Source: an uncultured Methanoregula sp. (GTDB lineage Archaea > Halobacteriota > Methanomicrobia > Methanomicrobiales > Methanospirillaceae). From it: a stretch of DNA of 64,000 nt. The position numbers were made by a program, and so were the translations under genes. The stretch lies in the NCBI RefSeq assembly GCF_963667735.1, contig NZ_OY763919.1, forward strand, positions 2,481,539 through 2,545,538. The letters run 5' to 3'. The notes below the pieces were generated by a model. That model did not search any database. It was not told the origin of the DNA and saw only the letters and a list, made by a program, of their open reading frames with translations. Of the stretch, positions 44,269 through 53,576 are shown in pieces. Each line of letters opens with the position of its first letter. Within the stretch, counting starts at the first letter, position 1.

Positions 44269-45509
44269 TGTGTGTACGCCTGTGAAAGAGTGGTTATGTC
44301 GTGATCGCTGTGCGCTGCTGACAGGAAATTGGTCTCAAACTGGGACGGGGGCAGAAATATTCCCGCATCCAGCATCTTCTTCCAGAACCTGCCAAAGGAT
44401 TCGGTATCGCATTGTTTGACTTCCGTGTAGTTTTTCGGAAGTGTTGAACGGAAGAAGTACTTGAACATCGACCCGGCCCGGACAAACGACCCTCCGGCTT
44501 TTGTGCCGATCGACTCCTCAAGGGCCCGGGCCTTCTCTTCGAGGCCGGCATACAGCGAGGCATGCTCGTGCAGCCACGAGATCGTGGCTATACCTGCCGT
44601 GAGCGAGAGAGGGTTTCCCGAGAAGGTGCCTGCCTGGTAGACCGGCCCCTGCGGGGAGACCTGCTCCAGGATCTCGCGCCGGCCCAAAAATGCCCCGATG
44701 GGGAGGCCGCCGCCGATGATCTTCCCGAGCGTCGTGATGTCCGGCTTAACGCCGTACTTTACCTGGGCGCCCCCGATGCCAAGCCGGTAGCCGGTAATGA
44801 CCTCGTCGAAGATGAGGAGGACATCGTGGGCTTTGGTGATCTCGCGGACCTCCCGGAGATAATTCTTCTCCGGGAGAACCGGGCCGATGTTGCCGAGCAC
44901 CGGCTCGATGATCAGCGCTGCCACATCCGTGTGGGCAGAGAGCAGGGCTTCGAGCGCTTCGGCATCATTGTACGGCACCTGCCGGGTATGGGCCACGAGA
45001 TCCGCGAGCACACCCGCCGAGTCAGGGACCCCGGTGGTGGTTGCTCCCGATCCCGCTTTGACGAGCACGGCATCGTGAGCCCCGTGGAACCCGCCTTCGA
45101 TCTTCACGATATCAGCCTTTTTCGTAAATCCCCGGGCAAGCCGGATGGCGGCCATCGTGGCCTCCGAACCGCTCGATACGAACCGCACCATATCCATTCC
45201 CGGGTGATCGCCCGTTATCATCCGGGCAAAGGCCGGTTCGAGCGGCGAGGGCGTACCATACAGCCAGCCGTTTTCCAGCTGGTTCTTGATCGCTTCCTTA
45301 ACCGCCGGGTGTGCATGACCGAGAATGAGAGGCCCGTACGCCATGCAGCAGTCCAGGAGGTTCGCACCATCGACCGTTGTCAGGTGCGAGCCGGATGCAA
45401 ACGATGTGTAAAACGGGTACGGTTTTATTGCGCGTACCGGGCTTGAGACACCGCCGGGCATTAAGGTTTTTGCAAGCGTGAATAAATTTTCACTGGAGTT
45501 ATGCTTCAT
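44259..45509 (-). CDS. hemL: Glutamate-1-semialdehyde 2,1-aminomutase
   Basis: The 416-residue PLP enzyme has [44 protein letters not shown] and the Schiff-base lysine in [12 protein letters not shown], all typical of HemL. It turns glutamate semialdehyde into 5-aminolevulinate. ATG 45509 is chosen: AGGTGG lies 4 bp upstream, and it overlaps hemB by 11 bp. Confidence 0.95.
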   Translation of the reverse strand: MKHNSSENLFTLAKTLMPGGVSSPVRAIKPYPFYTSFASGSHLTTVDGANLLDCCMAYGPLILGHAHPAVKEAIKNQLENGWLYGTPSPLEPAFARMITGDHPGMDMVRFVSSGSEATMAAIRLARGFTKKADIVKIEGGFHGAHDAVLVKAGSGATTTGVPDSAGVLADLVAHTRQVPYNDAEALEALLSAHTDVAALIIEPVLGNIGPVLPEKNYLREVREITKAHDVLLIFDEVITGYRLGIGGAQVKYGVKPDITTLGKIIGGGLPIGAFLGRREILEQVSPQGPVYQAGTFSGNPLSLTAGIATISWLHEHASLYAGLEEKARALEESIGTKAGGSFVRAGSMFKYFFRSTLPKNYTEVKQCDTESFGRFWKKMLDAGIFLPPSQFETNFLSAAHSDHDITTLSQAYTQCR

Positions 45510-46479
45510 CGAGCCACCTGGCCGCATCGGCCGCGAAATACGTGATGATAAGGTCTGCCCCTGCCCGCTTTATGCAGGTGAGACTTTCAAGTACGGTCTC
45601 TTTCTCTTTGAGCCACCCGTTCGCCGCCGCACTCTTTATCATGGAATACTCCCCGCTCACCTGGTACGCGGCAGTCGGCAGGCCGAGCGACGCAATCTCT
45701 GCAAGGATGTCAAGGTAGAACGTGGCGGGCTTGACCATCAGGATATCGGCACCCTCGTCCGCATCCATCTGGGATTCGAGGATCGCTTCCCGGCTGTTGG
45801 CTGGATTTATCTGATAGGTCGAGCGGTCGCCGAACGAGTACCCGGAACCCGCGGCTTCCCGGAACGGCCCGTACAGCACCGATGCGAATTTGGTGGAGTA
45901 GGACATGATGAGGACTTCCTCGAATCCCTCATCATCGAGAGCTGCCCGGATCGAAGAGACCATCCCGTCGAGCATGCAGGACGGCGCAACAATGTCCGCC
46001 CCGCTCTGTGCATGGCTCACCGCGATCCGGTTCATCAGTTCGAGCGAGGGATCGTTGAGGAGATCGGGGCCATTCCGTGTATCCCCGATGATCCCGCAGT
46101 GCCCGTGATCCGTGTATTCGCAGGCGCAGACATCGGTGATGACAACCATGTCCCTGACCCGGGCCTTGATCCGCCGGACTGCCTGCTGGATAACTCCTTC
46201 CGGGTGATAGGCCGAGCTGCCTTCCGGGTCCTTGTCCTTCGGGATACCAAAGAGAAGAATTGCCCGGATCCCCTGCTGCCATAAGCCCTCGGCAACCGCT
46301 TCTGCGCCGCTGATCGGGTACCGGAACTGGCCGGGCATTGCCTCGATCGGTTTTGGCACGGTCAGGTTTTCATCGATAAAAACAGGAGCGATCAGGTCAT
46401 TTTTCGAGAGCGTGACCTCGCGCAGGAGAGGCTGGATGTGCCTCGTCCTTCTTCTTCTCATGCGTCGTTCGGGAAACAC
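45499..46479 (-). CDS. hemB: Porphobilinogen synthase (delta-aminolevulinate dehydratase)
   Basis: The 326-residue enzyme has a zinc-binding cysteine cluster ([13 protein letters not shown]) and the two active-site lysines in SYSTKFAS and [11 protein letters not shown]. It condenses two aminolevulinates. The GTG at 46479 is favoured because GGTGA lies 4 bp upstream; ATG 46461 is the alternative. It begins the block hemB-hemL-hemC-cobA-psiE. Confidence 0.95.
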   Translation of the reverse strand: MFPERRMRRRRTRHIQPLLREVTLSKNDLIAPVFIDENLTVPKPIEAMPGQFRYPISGAEAVAEGLWQQGIRAILLFGIPKDKDPEGSSAYHPEGVIQQAVRRIKARVRDMVVITDVCACEYTDHGHCGIIGDTRNGPDLLNDPSLELMNRIAVSHAQSGADIVAPSCMLDGMVSSIRAALDDEGFEEVLIMSYSTKFASVLYGPFREAAGSGYSFGDRSTYQINPANSREAILESQMDADEGADILMVKPATFYLDILAEIASLGLPTAAYQVSGEYSMIKSAAANGWLKEKETVLESLTCIKRAGADLIITYFAADAARWLDEA

Positions 46480-46704
46480 GGTTCACCACGATATCCTGCG
46501 GACTGGATGAATACATTTTGAAAATTTATCGTATATAGTTCTACAGTATCTTCCCGCGGTATACTATAAAAGAGGTGACAGGGATCCGCGGGCGGGTCCG
46601 GTAACCGGACAGGCCCGGAAGCCGAAAGCAGGGATGGATTGATTATCCGGTACGTGCGATACACTGGTTGCTGATACCGGTTTTACCAACCGGGGAGTGC
46701 TCAA

Positions 46705-46944
46705 ATGCCTGACCAGAATCCTACGGACCAGAAGAACAGGGACGGGTGTATCTGCGGGCCATGCCCCAGTTACAGCGAATGCATGCGGGGAAATGAGGAT
46801 TTCATGTTCTGCGTGAGGGGGAAAACACCGGACTGCATGTTTGACCTGAAAGGGTGCTCGTGCCCGCAGTGCACGGTCCGGCCTGCCGAAAGCCCCGTGA
46901 CCTCGTATTTCTGTGCAGGTGGCAGATCCCGCCTGACCCGGTAG
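46705..46944 (+). CDS. Cysteine-rich DUF2769 protein
   Basis: The 79-residue protein has nine cysteines, with CICGPCPSYSEC, FCVRGKTPDC and CSCPQCTV motifs and a late YFCAGG. This spacing fits DUF2769, a small family found in methanogens. The cysteines suggest metal or Fe-S binding, but function is unknown. A GGGAG ribosome-binding site precedes the ATG. It is divergent from hemB. Confidence 0.72.
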   Translation: MPDQNPTDQKNRDGCICGPCPSYSECMRGNEDFMFCVRGKTPDCMFDLKGCSCPQCTVRPAESPVTSYFCAGGRSRLTR

Positions 46945-47025
46945 CCGTTGTCCGTCCGGGATCGGCTGGGCCGGTACCGGGGGAAATAACAACTCTTTTA
47001 AACCACCATTGCACGATTCTTACCT

Positions 47026-47688
47026 ATGAAGGTCATTTCCTGGGTTACTCTCTCCCTTGCTATCTGTGCTGTCCTGCTGGCTGCGGGCTGCACGGGAACC
47101 GGAACCTCCGCAGGCCCGGCCGCAACGGCAACTCCTGCAGCATCGGCCACCGATCTTTCAGCACTCGCCCTGACACCGGCAGATGTTCCACCGAACTTCA
47201 CGCTCACATCGCAATCGGCAAAGAACCCGGCCGATGTCAGCAATCTCGCCCGCGATCTCGGCTGGCAGGGCGGATACACGGTCAAGTACACCGGCCCGGC
47301 CGGAGCCAACGGCCTCAAGGGCGAGATCATTCAGTCCATCGCAGTCTATCCACCGGCAAACATCCCCAGCGTGATCGCGATGGCCGACAAACAGGACCGG
47401 GCCGATACCGACCTGACGTACAGCAATATCACTATGGGAACTGCCAGCTTCACGGGCACGGGATTTACCGGCAAGGCCCCGGCCGGGCTGTACATCAAGC
47501 CGACGAACGTCAACCCGCTTGTCACCGGCTCCGAACACCACGATGTCTCGGCCGAGCTGAAAGCCGATGTGGCGGAGATCGTCTTCTCGAAAGGATCTAT
47601 CTTCGAGGTCATCCGGGTGACCGGGCCGAGCGCCGACATGGAAACGGTGACGTCGCTTGCTGAAAAAGCCTATGCGAAGATTCCCTGA
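47026..47688 (+). CDS. Lipoprotein of unknown function
   Basis: The 220-residue protein has a lipobox (LLAAGC, with Cys22) after a short hydrophobic signal, then a Thr/Ala-rich linker and a beta-rich domain of about 170 residues. The Cys is expected to carry lipid and hold the protein outside the membrane. A TATA-like TCTTTTAAACC at 46993 is about 27 bp upstream, so the mRNA may be leaderless. The family is not recognised. Confidence 0.72.
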   Translation: MKVISWVTLSLAICAVLLAAGCTGTGTSAGPAATATPAASATDLSALALTPADVPPNFTLTSQSAKNPADVSNLARDLGWQGGYTVKYTGPAGANGLKGEIIQSIAVYPPANIPSVIAMADKQDRADTDLTYSNITMGTASFTGTGFTGKAPAGLYIKPTNVNPLVTGSEHHDVSAELKADVAEIVFSKGSIFEVIRVTGPSADMETVTSLAEKAYAKIP

Positions 47689-47825
47689 TCCTCTTTTCTT
47701 TTACTCAATAGCCCGCTGATGGATCTCCGGCCCGGAGATTCCTGCAATAAACAAGCGAACCGGTAAGCCCTTTGTTATTACCGTAATTTTCAGGAAAGAG
47801 AACGATCAACCGGCCGGTGGATCGG

Positions 47826-49106
47826 TCAATCGCGCCGGGAGAGATCCATCTGGATCCGTTCGCCCTGGGTGATTGCCCGGAGGAGTGCCTGCGCTCCCGC
47901 CAGATCGCCCTCCTCGGCGCTGGAGCGGATGGAGAACGTGGCATCGGTCAGGAGTTTCTTTGCAAGCACCCGGGTCAGGTCGTCGACAATCCCGACAATC
48001 CGTGGATCTTCGGTGCCGAGCCGGGCAAGGGCCCGGTCCCGCTCGCGGGAGCGGACCGACTCGGCCCAGGTGTGCAGGGCGGCCAGCGACTCGTCGGCAT
48101 TCTTCCGGTTCAGGTGGCGGAGGAAGAGCTGGAGTTCTTCGCCGACAAACGCATGGGCCCGGTCCGCCTCGGCCCTCCGGGTGCTCATGGTCTGCTCGTT
48201 GACCGAGCGGAGGTTGTCGATGGTGAAGAGCCGGACCCCGTCAACCGTCTCGGCCCCCGGCTCGACATCCCGCGGCTGGGCGATATCGATGACGATGAGC
48301 GGGCGTGGGTGTCCTTCAACAGGCCAGCACCGGTCCCGCATGGCCCGTGAGAGCTCCTGCCGGTGGATGACCGGGTGGGGGGCGGAGGTACAGGAGATCA
48401 CGACATCGGAGAGGGTGATGTAGTGGTACAGCTCGGACATCCGGACCGCTTTTCCCCCGATCTTGTCGGCAAGGATCTCCGCCCGGCCATAGGTCCGGTT
48501 CGCCACATACATGGCAGTCAGTTTCTTGGCGGCAAGCGCCTGGGCCACGAGCAGGCCCATCTCGCCGCTCCCGACAACAAGAATATGTTTGCCTTCGAGG
48601 CTGCCTATCTCGGCCTCGGCCAGCAGGACTGCAGCCGATCCCACCGAGACCGCTCCCCGGTTGATGGAAGTCCTCCTCCGGACTTCGATCCCGACATGGA
48701 TCGCTTTATTGATGCAGAGCTCGAGAAAGTCGCCGGCAGTCCCAGCTTCCTGGGCATCCGAGAGAGATTTTTTGAGCTGCCCGATGATCTGGTCTTCCCC
48801 GACAATCATCGAATCGATGCCGGAGGCGAGCGTGAAGAGGTGGCGCAAAGCCCCGGTGCCTTCGTGGACAAAGAATCCGTCCCGGCCCTGGTCCGCAAGG
48901 AAGGTGCGGAGATCCTCCGCAGTGCCTTCGACAAAAACTTCCACCCGGTTGCAGGTCTGGAGAAGGATGACGCCGGGAAAGCGATCCTTTGCTGCTTCGA
49001 GGAATTCCGGTTCGCCGGAGAACCGGAAGGCTTCAAGGGCCGTGACATTTGCCGTGTGATGGCTGACCCCGGCGATTGCGATCGGGACCTGCCCTTGTTC
49101 ATCCAT
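47826..49106 (-). CDS. hemA: Glutamyl-tRNA reductase
   Basis: The 426-residue enzyme begins with PIAIAGVSHHTANV and has the nucleophile Cys in LLQTCNRVEVF, EDQIIGQLK, and the NADPH-binding ILVVGSGEMG. It reduces glutamyl-tRNA to glutamate semialdehyde for HemL. The start at 49106 follows GAGG by 7 bp and overlaps the sirC stop by several bases. It is separated from hemB by two plus-strand genes. Confidence 0.95.
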   Translation of the reverse strand: MDEQGQVPIAIAGVSHHTANVTALEAFRFSGEPEFLEAAKDRFPGVILLQTCNRVEVFVEGTAEDLRTFLADQGRDGFFVHEGTGALRHLFTLASGIDSMIVGEDQIIGQLKKSLSDAQEAGTAGDFLELCINKAIHVGIEVRRRTSINRGAVSVGSAAVLLAEAEIGSLEGKHILVVGSGEMGLLVAQALAAKKLTAMYVANRTYGRAEILADKIGGKAVRMSELYHYITLSDVVISCTSAPHPVIHRQELSRAMRDRCWPVEGHPRPLIVIDIAQPRDVEPGAETVDGVRLFTIDNLRSVNEQTMSTRRAEADRAHAFVGEELQLFLRHLNRKNADESLAALHTWAESVRSRERDRALARLGTEDPRIVGIVDDLTRVLAKKLLTDATFSIRSSAEEGDLAGAQALLRAITQGERIQMDLSRRD

Positions 49107-49722
49107 GGACATACCTCGCAACGATCTCCTTCCAGGTTGCTGCCGGATCTTCCCCGAGCGCTTCCCAGACAGAGGGGCTGTCAAGAATTTCTGTCAATAT
49201 CGCGGACCGCTTCTCCTGGTCAGGCACGGTCTCTTTGAGTTCCTCGCGGAGGCGCTGCTGCAGTTCGATCATTGCATCGAGCGCCGGGTAATCGCGTTCG
49301 ATCTTCTCCCGGATAAAGCGGGAGATCGCCGGGCTCGCTCCCCCGGTGCTGATCGCGATCGTGTAATTCTTGCCCCGGGCAACGGCCGGGAGCATGACAG
49401 AGCCGGCATTCCCGTCGGCATTGTTGAAGAGGATATGTGCCTCGGCGCAGAGCCTGCCGATCCGGTTGTTCTGCTCCGGGTCGGAGAGGGCCGCAATCAC
49501 GAGGAATGCACCGGCCAGTATTTTCCTGAGCGACCCGTCGGATGCCGACTCAAGATCCAGTTCTTCGCGCCGGACCGGAAGAGCGAGAATGGCAGGAGAG
49601 AAGGAGCGGCTCAGCACCGTCACATCCGCTGTTGTAAAATAAGCGCACTTCCGTGCGGCAACTTCCCCTCCCCCGAATATGATGACACGCCGGCCCGAAC
49701 AATCCACGAAGAGAGGGATCAT
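49099..49722 (-). CDS. sirC: Precorrin-2 dehydrogenase (siroheme synthase N-domain; SirC/MET8-like)
   Basis: The 207-residue protein begins with MIPLFVDCSGRRVIIFGGGEVAARK, whose Gly-rich part binds NAD. It has NADGNAGSVMLPA and ISTGGASPAISRFIRE, as in CysG/MET8. It oxidises precorrin-2 to sirohydrochlorin, the substrate of the CfbA chelatase. It overlaps hemA, an order common in methanogens. The C-terminal methyltransferase domain of CysG is absent; cobA supplies it. Confidence 0.92.
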   Translation of the reverse strand: MIPLFVDCSGRRVIIFGGGEVAARKCAYFTTADVTVLSRSFSPAILALPVRREELDLESASDGSLRKILAGAFLVIAALSDPEQNNRIGRLCAEAHILFNNADGNAGSVMLPAVARGKNYTIAISTGGASPAISRFIREKIERDYPALDAMIELQQRLREELKETVPDQEKRSAILTEILDSPSVWEALGEDPAATWKEIVARYVHG

Positions 49723-49946
49723 CTCGTATAGATAGAGCGATTGCTTACATTAAGATGTTGGAATCTCTTCCGCAGGAGCCGTCTACCATGCACCCGGGAA
49801 AGACCGGGGAGGATCCGGGAAAATTATGCGGGCACCCGGGCCTGACACCACATCCCGGGCTTTCCTCCGCCGGTGCGGGTCCGAACGCGGACTCCTGCGG
49901 TTCGATATGCTTAAATCGTTTGAATGCTCACATTGTAGAGCACACT

Positions 49947-50018
49947 GCGCCGATAGTGTAGTGGTTATCACTAGGCGTTGCCAACGCCTAAACCCGGGTT
50001 CGAGTCCCGGTCGGCGCA
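49947..50018 (+). tRNA. tRNA-Gly (GCC anticodon)
   Basis: The 72-nt gene has a 7-bp acceptor stem (GCGCCGA/TCGGCGC), a discriminator A, an anticodon stem AGGCG/CGCCT with loop TTGCCAA (anticodon GCC), and a T arm with GGTTCGAGTCC. CCA is not encoded. A TATA-like CTTAAATC at 49910-49917 lies about 30 bp upstream. The AT-rich DNA after it is a typical integration landscape, though no second attachment copy was found. Confidence 0.96.
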
Positions 50019-50102
50019 CTTGTTTTGTTGTCTTGCTGAAGAGCAGGGCGAATGGCTGTAATTTTAAGTTCTTTCGTAATGTAATAGGACGTTATTCTTA
50101 AC

Positions 50103-50861
50103 TCACGAATGTGGAATGTACTTTGTTTTTAAATCCTCACATAAACCATCCAAATCGGGAAAAAGAGTAAAATGATGGATATTTGCAAGTTTTAAAAATC
50201 TGAAAGCTCCAGGTATTGCTCGTGGGGGAATATTTATTCTTTTAACGCAATTTCGATAAATTCTATTTATTGGTTGAGGGTTTGTTCCTTGAACTGTAAA
50301 AAAACCATCTTGAGCCAGCATGCGAGGATTACTTTTAATTGGATAGATGGCTATGGGATTTTTAAATGGTTCAACAATTTCTCCATCTTTTTCTTGATTG
50401 TGCAATAAAAACAATGATTTATAATCATACCCTGTTAGATCATGACCTACCGTAACGATTACAGAACTATTCACAGATTTCTTATTCAACTCAAATGGAT
50501 TAAGCATCCAAATACAAGGATCTTTTGTTTCCCCGTGCAATGCAAAATATAGCGCAACTGCAAAATTTCCAGTCCAATCTAATAACCTAGTAGGTAAACC
50601 ATGATGCCGCATTTCATACAAAATTTCCCATGAATTTCTCAAATGAATATCCTGTGAATGTAGCATTGCCGAATAAGACACAAATTCCCGATAGAGATTG
50701 GATTCCCATTGTAATAGCTCGGGATTTTTGTACAAAGATGGTAGTAATGTCGATTTACCATTACACTCACCTCTAAAAAAAAGCATAGTTGTATCTGATT
50801 TTGCACTAAACTTGTCAATTTCAACAATGACCTTCTCAAAAAAGTAATTCCAGTCTGACAT
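50103..50861 (-). CDS. FRG-domain protein
   Basis: The 252-residue protein has the FRG name motif (FFRGECNGKSTLLPSLYK) and the second block, HHGLPTRLLDWTGNFAVALYFA, typical of this domain. FRG proteins are scattered in bacteria and archaea, often in variable regions. Their function is unclear; some are thought to take part in defence. The gene is clearly AT-richer than its neighbours and lies just beyond tRNA-Gly, so recent transfer is likely. It stands alone. Confidence 0.8.
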   Translation of the reverse strand: MSDWNYFFEKVIVEIDKFSAKSDTTMLFFRGECNGKSTLLPSLYKNPELLQWESNLYREFVSYSAMLHSQDIHLRNSWEILYEMRHHGLPTRLLDWTGNFAVALYFALHGETKDPCIWMLNPFELNKKSVNSSVIVTVGHDLTGYDYKSLFLLHNQEKDGEIVEPFKNPIAIYPIKSNPRMLAQDGFFTVQGTNPQPINRIYRNCVKRINIPPRAIPGAFRFLKLANIHHFTLFPDLDGLCEDLKTKYIPHS

Positions 50862-51878
50862 GTTCCTCTAGAGCGAATGGCTCAGTTTAATCATTTTATA
50901 ATATCTAATAAAAAGTATTAAATATTGAATATTTCGATTTATACCCATTTAGATTTCTTAATTCATTACACCGAAATTTGAGTGTAGATTTCCTAGACCC
51001 TCAAGTCAAACAAATATAAATCAGGAATGATATACTGACGATTCCAGCTCCACCCTACTCGGCAGGGAGTTGCTCACGGCACTAGTGCCGTTTTCGCACC
51101 GGATTACAGGTAAGTGCGTAGCGCAAAACCCGACGAGGCGTTTTGCGCGTATGGACTCGTATCGTTTCAGATAAAATATCGGACAAAAATTTCTAGAAAC
51201 TTTTTGCCCGCTAAAAAATTGTATGAAAAATTTCCCGGGAAATTTCCTGGCAAAGGAAAAAAATTCCGGCAAAAAATTTCTGAATTAATTCCGGAAAACT
51301 CCGGCAAAAATTTTACCAGAATCTTTCAGGCACACGACCCCTGCCAGGACCCGGAAAAGGCGCCTTTTTACCCCCACATAATGTAGTAAAACCCCACCCG
51401 GAAAACCTCAAACTCCACCCACGGATCCGGGCTAAATGCGAGCCCGGATTGACAATCCGGGGAGTCGATCCCAGAACCAGGTTGCAGAAAATGATGATTT
51501 CCGGCACACTTTTTCAGAAATCCTGATATAAGGGCGATTCCGGCTAATCGGAGCATTTTGGTGCCGATTGAAAAACCTTAATAGAACCTTTTGGATGGCG
51601 GTTCTCAGGTAAAATTGGGGTAGGTAGGCTTAGATCGAAAAGAAGCCCTGTTTTAGACCCCGGCTTTCGGGGTCCCGAAAGCCCTTTTTGATAACCCTTG
51701 CGGCGATGGGAATATTGTAAAACCGCCGGGGGGGTTTCCCGCGCGAGATATCGCATCCATCGGGAACAATGAACTGCGAAAAAAATTCAGATCTGCAGAA
51801 AATCCGGAACAGGTTTTTAAAAAGTACCGACCCGGAAATAATTCAGAATCCGGAAAAAAATGTCCCGGAAGTACTGCG
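50862..51878. other. AT-rich, hairpin-rich intergenic stretch
   Basis: About 1 kb with no credible gene. It holds perfect hairpins or palindromes at 51077-51090 (CGGCACT/AGTGCCG, followed by TTTT), 51121-51148 (GCGCAAAAC/GTTTTGCGC) and 51656-51683. The part at 51200-51310 is a run of near-repeats of CCGGCAAAAA and GGGAAATTTCC words. Short reverse ORFs here show no domain features. It looks like decayed accessory DNA with possible RNA elements. Confidence 0.45.
51656..51689 (+). terminator. Overlapping alternative hairpins followed by a T-run
   Basis: GACCCCG (51656-51662) pairs with CGGGGTC (51668-51674); alternatively GGCTTTCGGG (51662-51671) pairs with CCCGAAAGCC (51674-51683). The two use the same bases and cannot form together. 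The second is followed by CTTTTT. This is the geometry of an attenuator or an intrinsic terminator, but no downstream gene on the plus strand is evident. Confidence 0.4.
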
Positions 51879-52211
51879 TTATTCTGGAAATTCTTCTGCA
51901 ATGCTCAGGGCCAGGTATTTCGGGTTGATGTTTCTTCCAACGAACAGGTACGTGAGCTCGCCGTACGAGTTCAGCAGGGGGAGGACCCGGATATCGATAA
52001 AATCCTCCATCTCCTTGGTCTCGATGATCTGGCAGACTCTCTCAAACCGCTTCCAGACATCCACGGTCTTCTGGGGGTCGTCACTCCATGTATCCAGGGC
52101 AAACTCGATGTACCACTTGTTCTTTTTTTTCTCTGCTTCCAGAACCTCAAAACCCTCAATACTATCCAGTGCCTTGGCCAGCTTCTTCATCCCTTTTCCA
52201 ATGTTGTCCAT
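51879..52211 (-). CDS. Small acidic protein of unknown function
   Basis: The 110-residue protein begins MDNIGKGMKKLAKALDSIEGFEVLEAEKK, with a mixed helix-strand pattern and an acidic C-terminus. There is no signal, membrane segment or Cys motif. ATG 52211 follows GGAGGAC by 4 bp; the longer frame to 52337 is not supported. It is GC-richer than the surrounding DNA, like the core genes. I do not recognise the family. Confidence 0.6.
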   Translation of the reverse strand: MDNIGKGMKKLAKALDSIEGFEVLEAEKKKNKWYIEFALDTWSDDPQKTVDVWKRFERVCQIIETKEMEDFIDIRVLPLLNSYGELTYLFVGRNINPKYLALSIAEEFPE

Positions 52212-52363
52212 GAACGTCCTCCGGTCTTTTGGTATACAGTTGACGAGCTGAAAGGTTAAGAACTTTTTAGGACCGATCCAACGTGAAAATTCCAGGAGTA
52301 AAAAATTTCCCGGCGTAAATCCGGAAGGTTCCGGCAATCGTTAAAAGAACGATGATTATGTTG

Positions 52364-52753
52364 TCATGCGGATGATGGCGGCCGGGCACTATCCCGGTAG
52401 GTAATTTTGACAATCGCAGCAAAGTCGTTCGTACACCGGGTTCCTGAGGAGTTGCCTCTCGGGACCGTGGTATAGCCGATGCAGGAACGGAGATTGATCT
52501 TGTGATTTGACTGGTCTTTTGCCACCATATCACCAATAATCCGGTTGAGATCCAGCCCGCCCTCTTTGCACTTGGGATTGCTGCAGGGATGTATTACGGG
52601 AACTTTTTTGATATCGGAATACCCGGCCTGGCAATATTCTTTCTTAAGGCCGGTTTTTGTTTCCATTATGGAAATTGAGATACCTGTTATCTGGGGATAT
52701 TTTTCTTCAAAGGATATTGTTCCGGATACAGTATGTGGCAGATCTGAAGTCAT
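52364..52753 (-). CDS. Hypothetical protein
   Basis: The 129-residue protein has a central cysteine group (IHPCSNPKCKEGG) and further Cys residues in RSCIGY and GTRCTN, and a Lys/Thr-rich body. These may bind metal. A GGAG ribosome-binding site lies 4 bp before the ATG. No family is recognised. It is close to the small acidic protein gene on the same strand and may share its history. Confidence 0.55.
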   Translation of the reverse strand: MTSDLPHTVSGTISFEEKYPQITGISISIMETKTGLKKEYCQAGYSDIKKVPVIHPCSNPKCKEGGLDLNRIIGDMVAKDQSNHKINLRSCIGYTTVPRGNSSGTRCTNDFAAIVKITYRDSARPPSSA

Positions 52754-53576
52754 GGTTCTCCACTATTTGTTCTGATGTTTACGTACCCGGAGCTGATTAA
52801 TTATACCGGAGATTTGTCCGATACGTACAGGATTTCAGAGAGCTGGTCCGTATTTCCGAAACGGGATGAATGCCTGCCAGGGGGTATAGCAGCGGTTTGC
52901 TACCCGGGGATTACCCCCCAGATGAGGGGGATTGGGAATGTCCCTCCCCCACACAGATTTCTCCGACGGAGACCTGGATCGCCACCCGGCTAGAGAGAAG
53001 AAAACGGGCATTTTCCAGGGGAAACGTTGTCCACGCCCATAAAAAGTCGCAATTTTTGGGCATATTTTTTGAAACCATGACATTTTAGCCCCACTTCAAC
53101 CTGCAAAATAGCGGGCCTGTACAGGCCGCAGTTTTTTGGCCGGACTGCAGCCGGTTCCCGGAACAACCCCCGGCCGGGCGCCCGCCATGAGCGGATTTTG
53201 ATCGGGGTGACATTTCCGGCATTTTCGGGCAATTGTTTTTTTTGGGGAGCGAGGCAGATCGTTCAGCCGGACACACCGGTGCCCATCGGAGGGGCATCCG
53301 GTACGGGAGAGCACCCCAAACGAGTCTGTACAGGGCGACATCCCGCCCCGGGAGCACAGGTGCTACCGGTAACAATCCGGGACAAACGGGCTGGGGAGAC
53401 CTGCGGTAGATCTTAAACGACAAAAATATCCTCATAGCCGGCCCGGTTGACAAATACTATGACACGGAGCTGGCTTCCACCCGGGTCTTTCATTGAAGCA
53501 GCAACAAGAGAACATGGGGTTCGAGAGGGTGTTCGGGTCTGGCAGGCAGTATTGAAATAAAAAAAAGAGGACGTTC
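52754..53576. other. Intergenic region with palindromes; no gene seen
   Basis: This 823-bp gap has no convincing ORF. It contains a perfect 14-bp palindrome, GGCCTGTACAGGCC, at 53114-53127, and CTGTACAGG again at 53326-53334. A run of eight T lies near 53230. Several short ORFs here have atypical amino-acid use and no domains. Possibly decayed accessory sequence. Confidence 0.4.

Noticed and set aside
46564..46992. A 142-codon reverse frame opposite the DUF2769 gene
   Set aside because: Shadow of the Cys-rich plus-strand gene, Pro/Arg-rich and without homology features.
51021..51272. An 83-codon reverse frame in the AT-rich gap
   Set aside because: Composition is driven by the repeat-like words in the DNA; no ribosome-binding site or domain.
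49990..52760. Integrated element with attachment repeats at tRNA-Gly
   Set aside because: The tRNA 3' end is not repeated downstream within the window, and no integrase is present.
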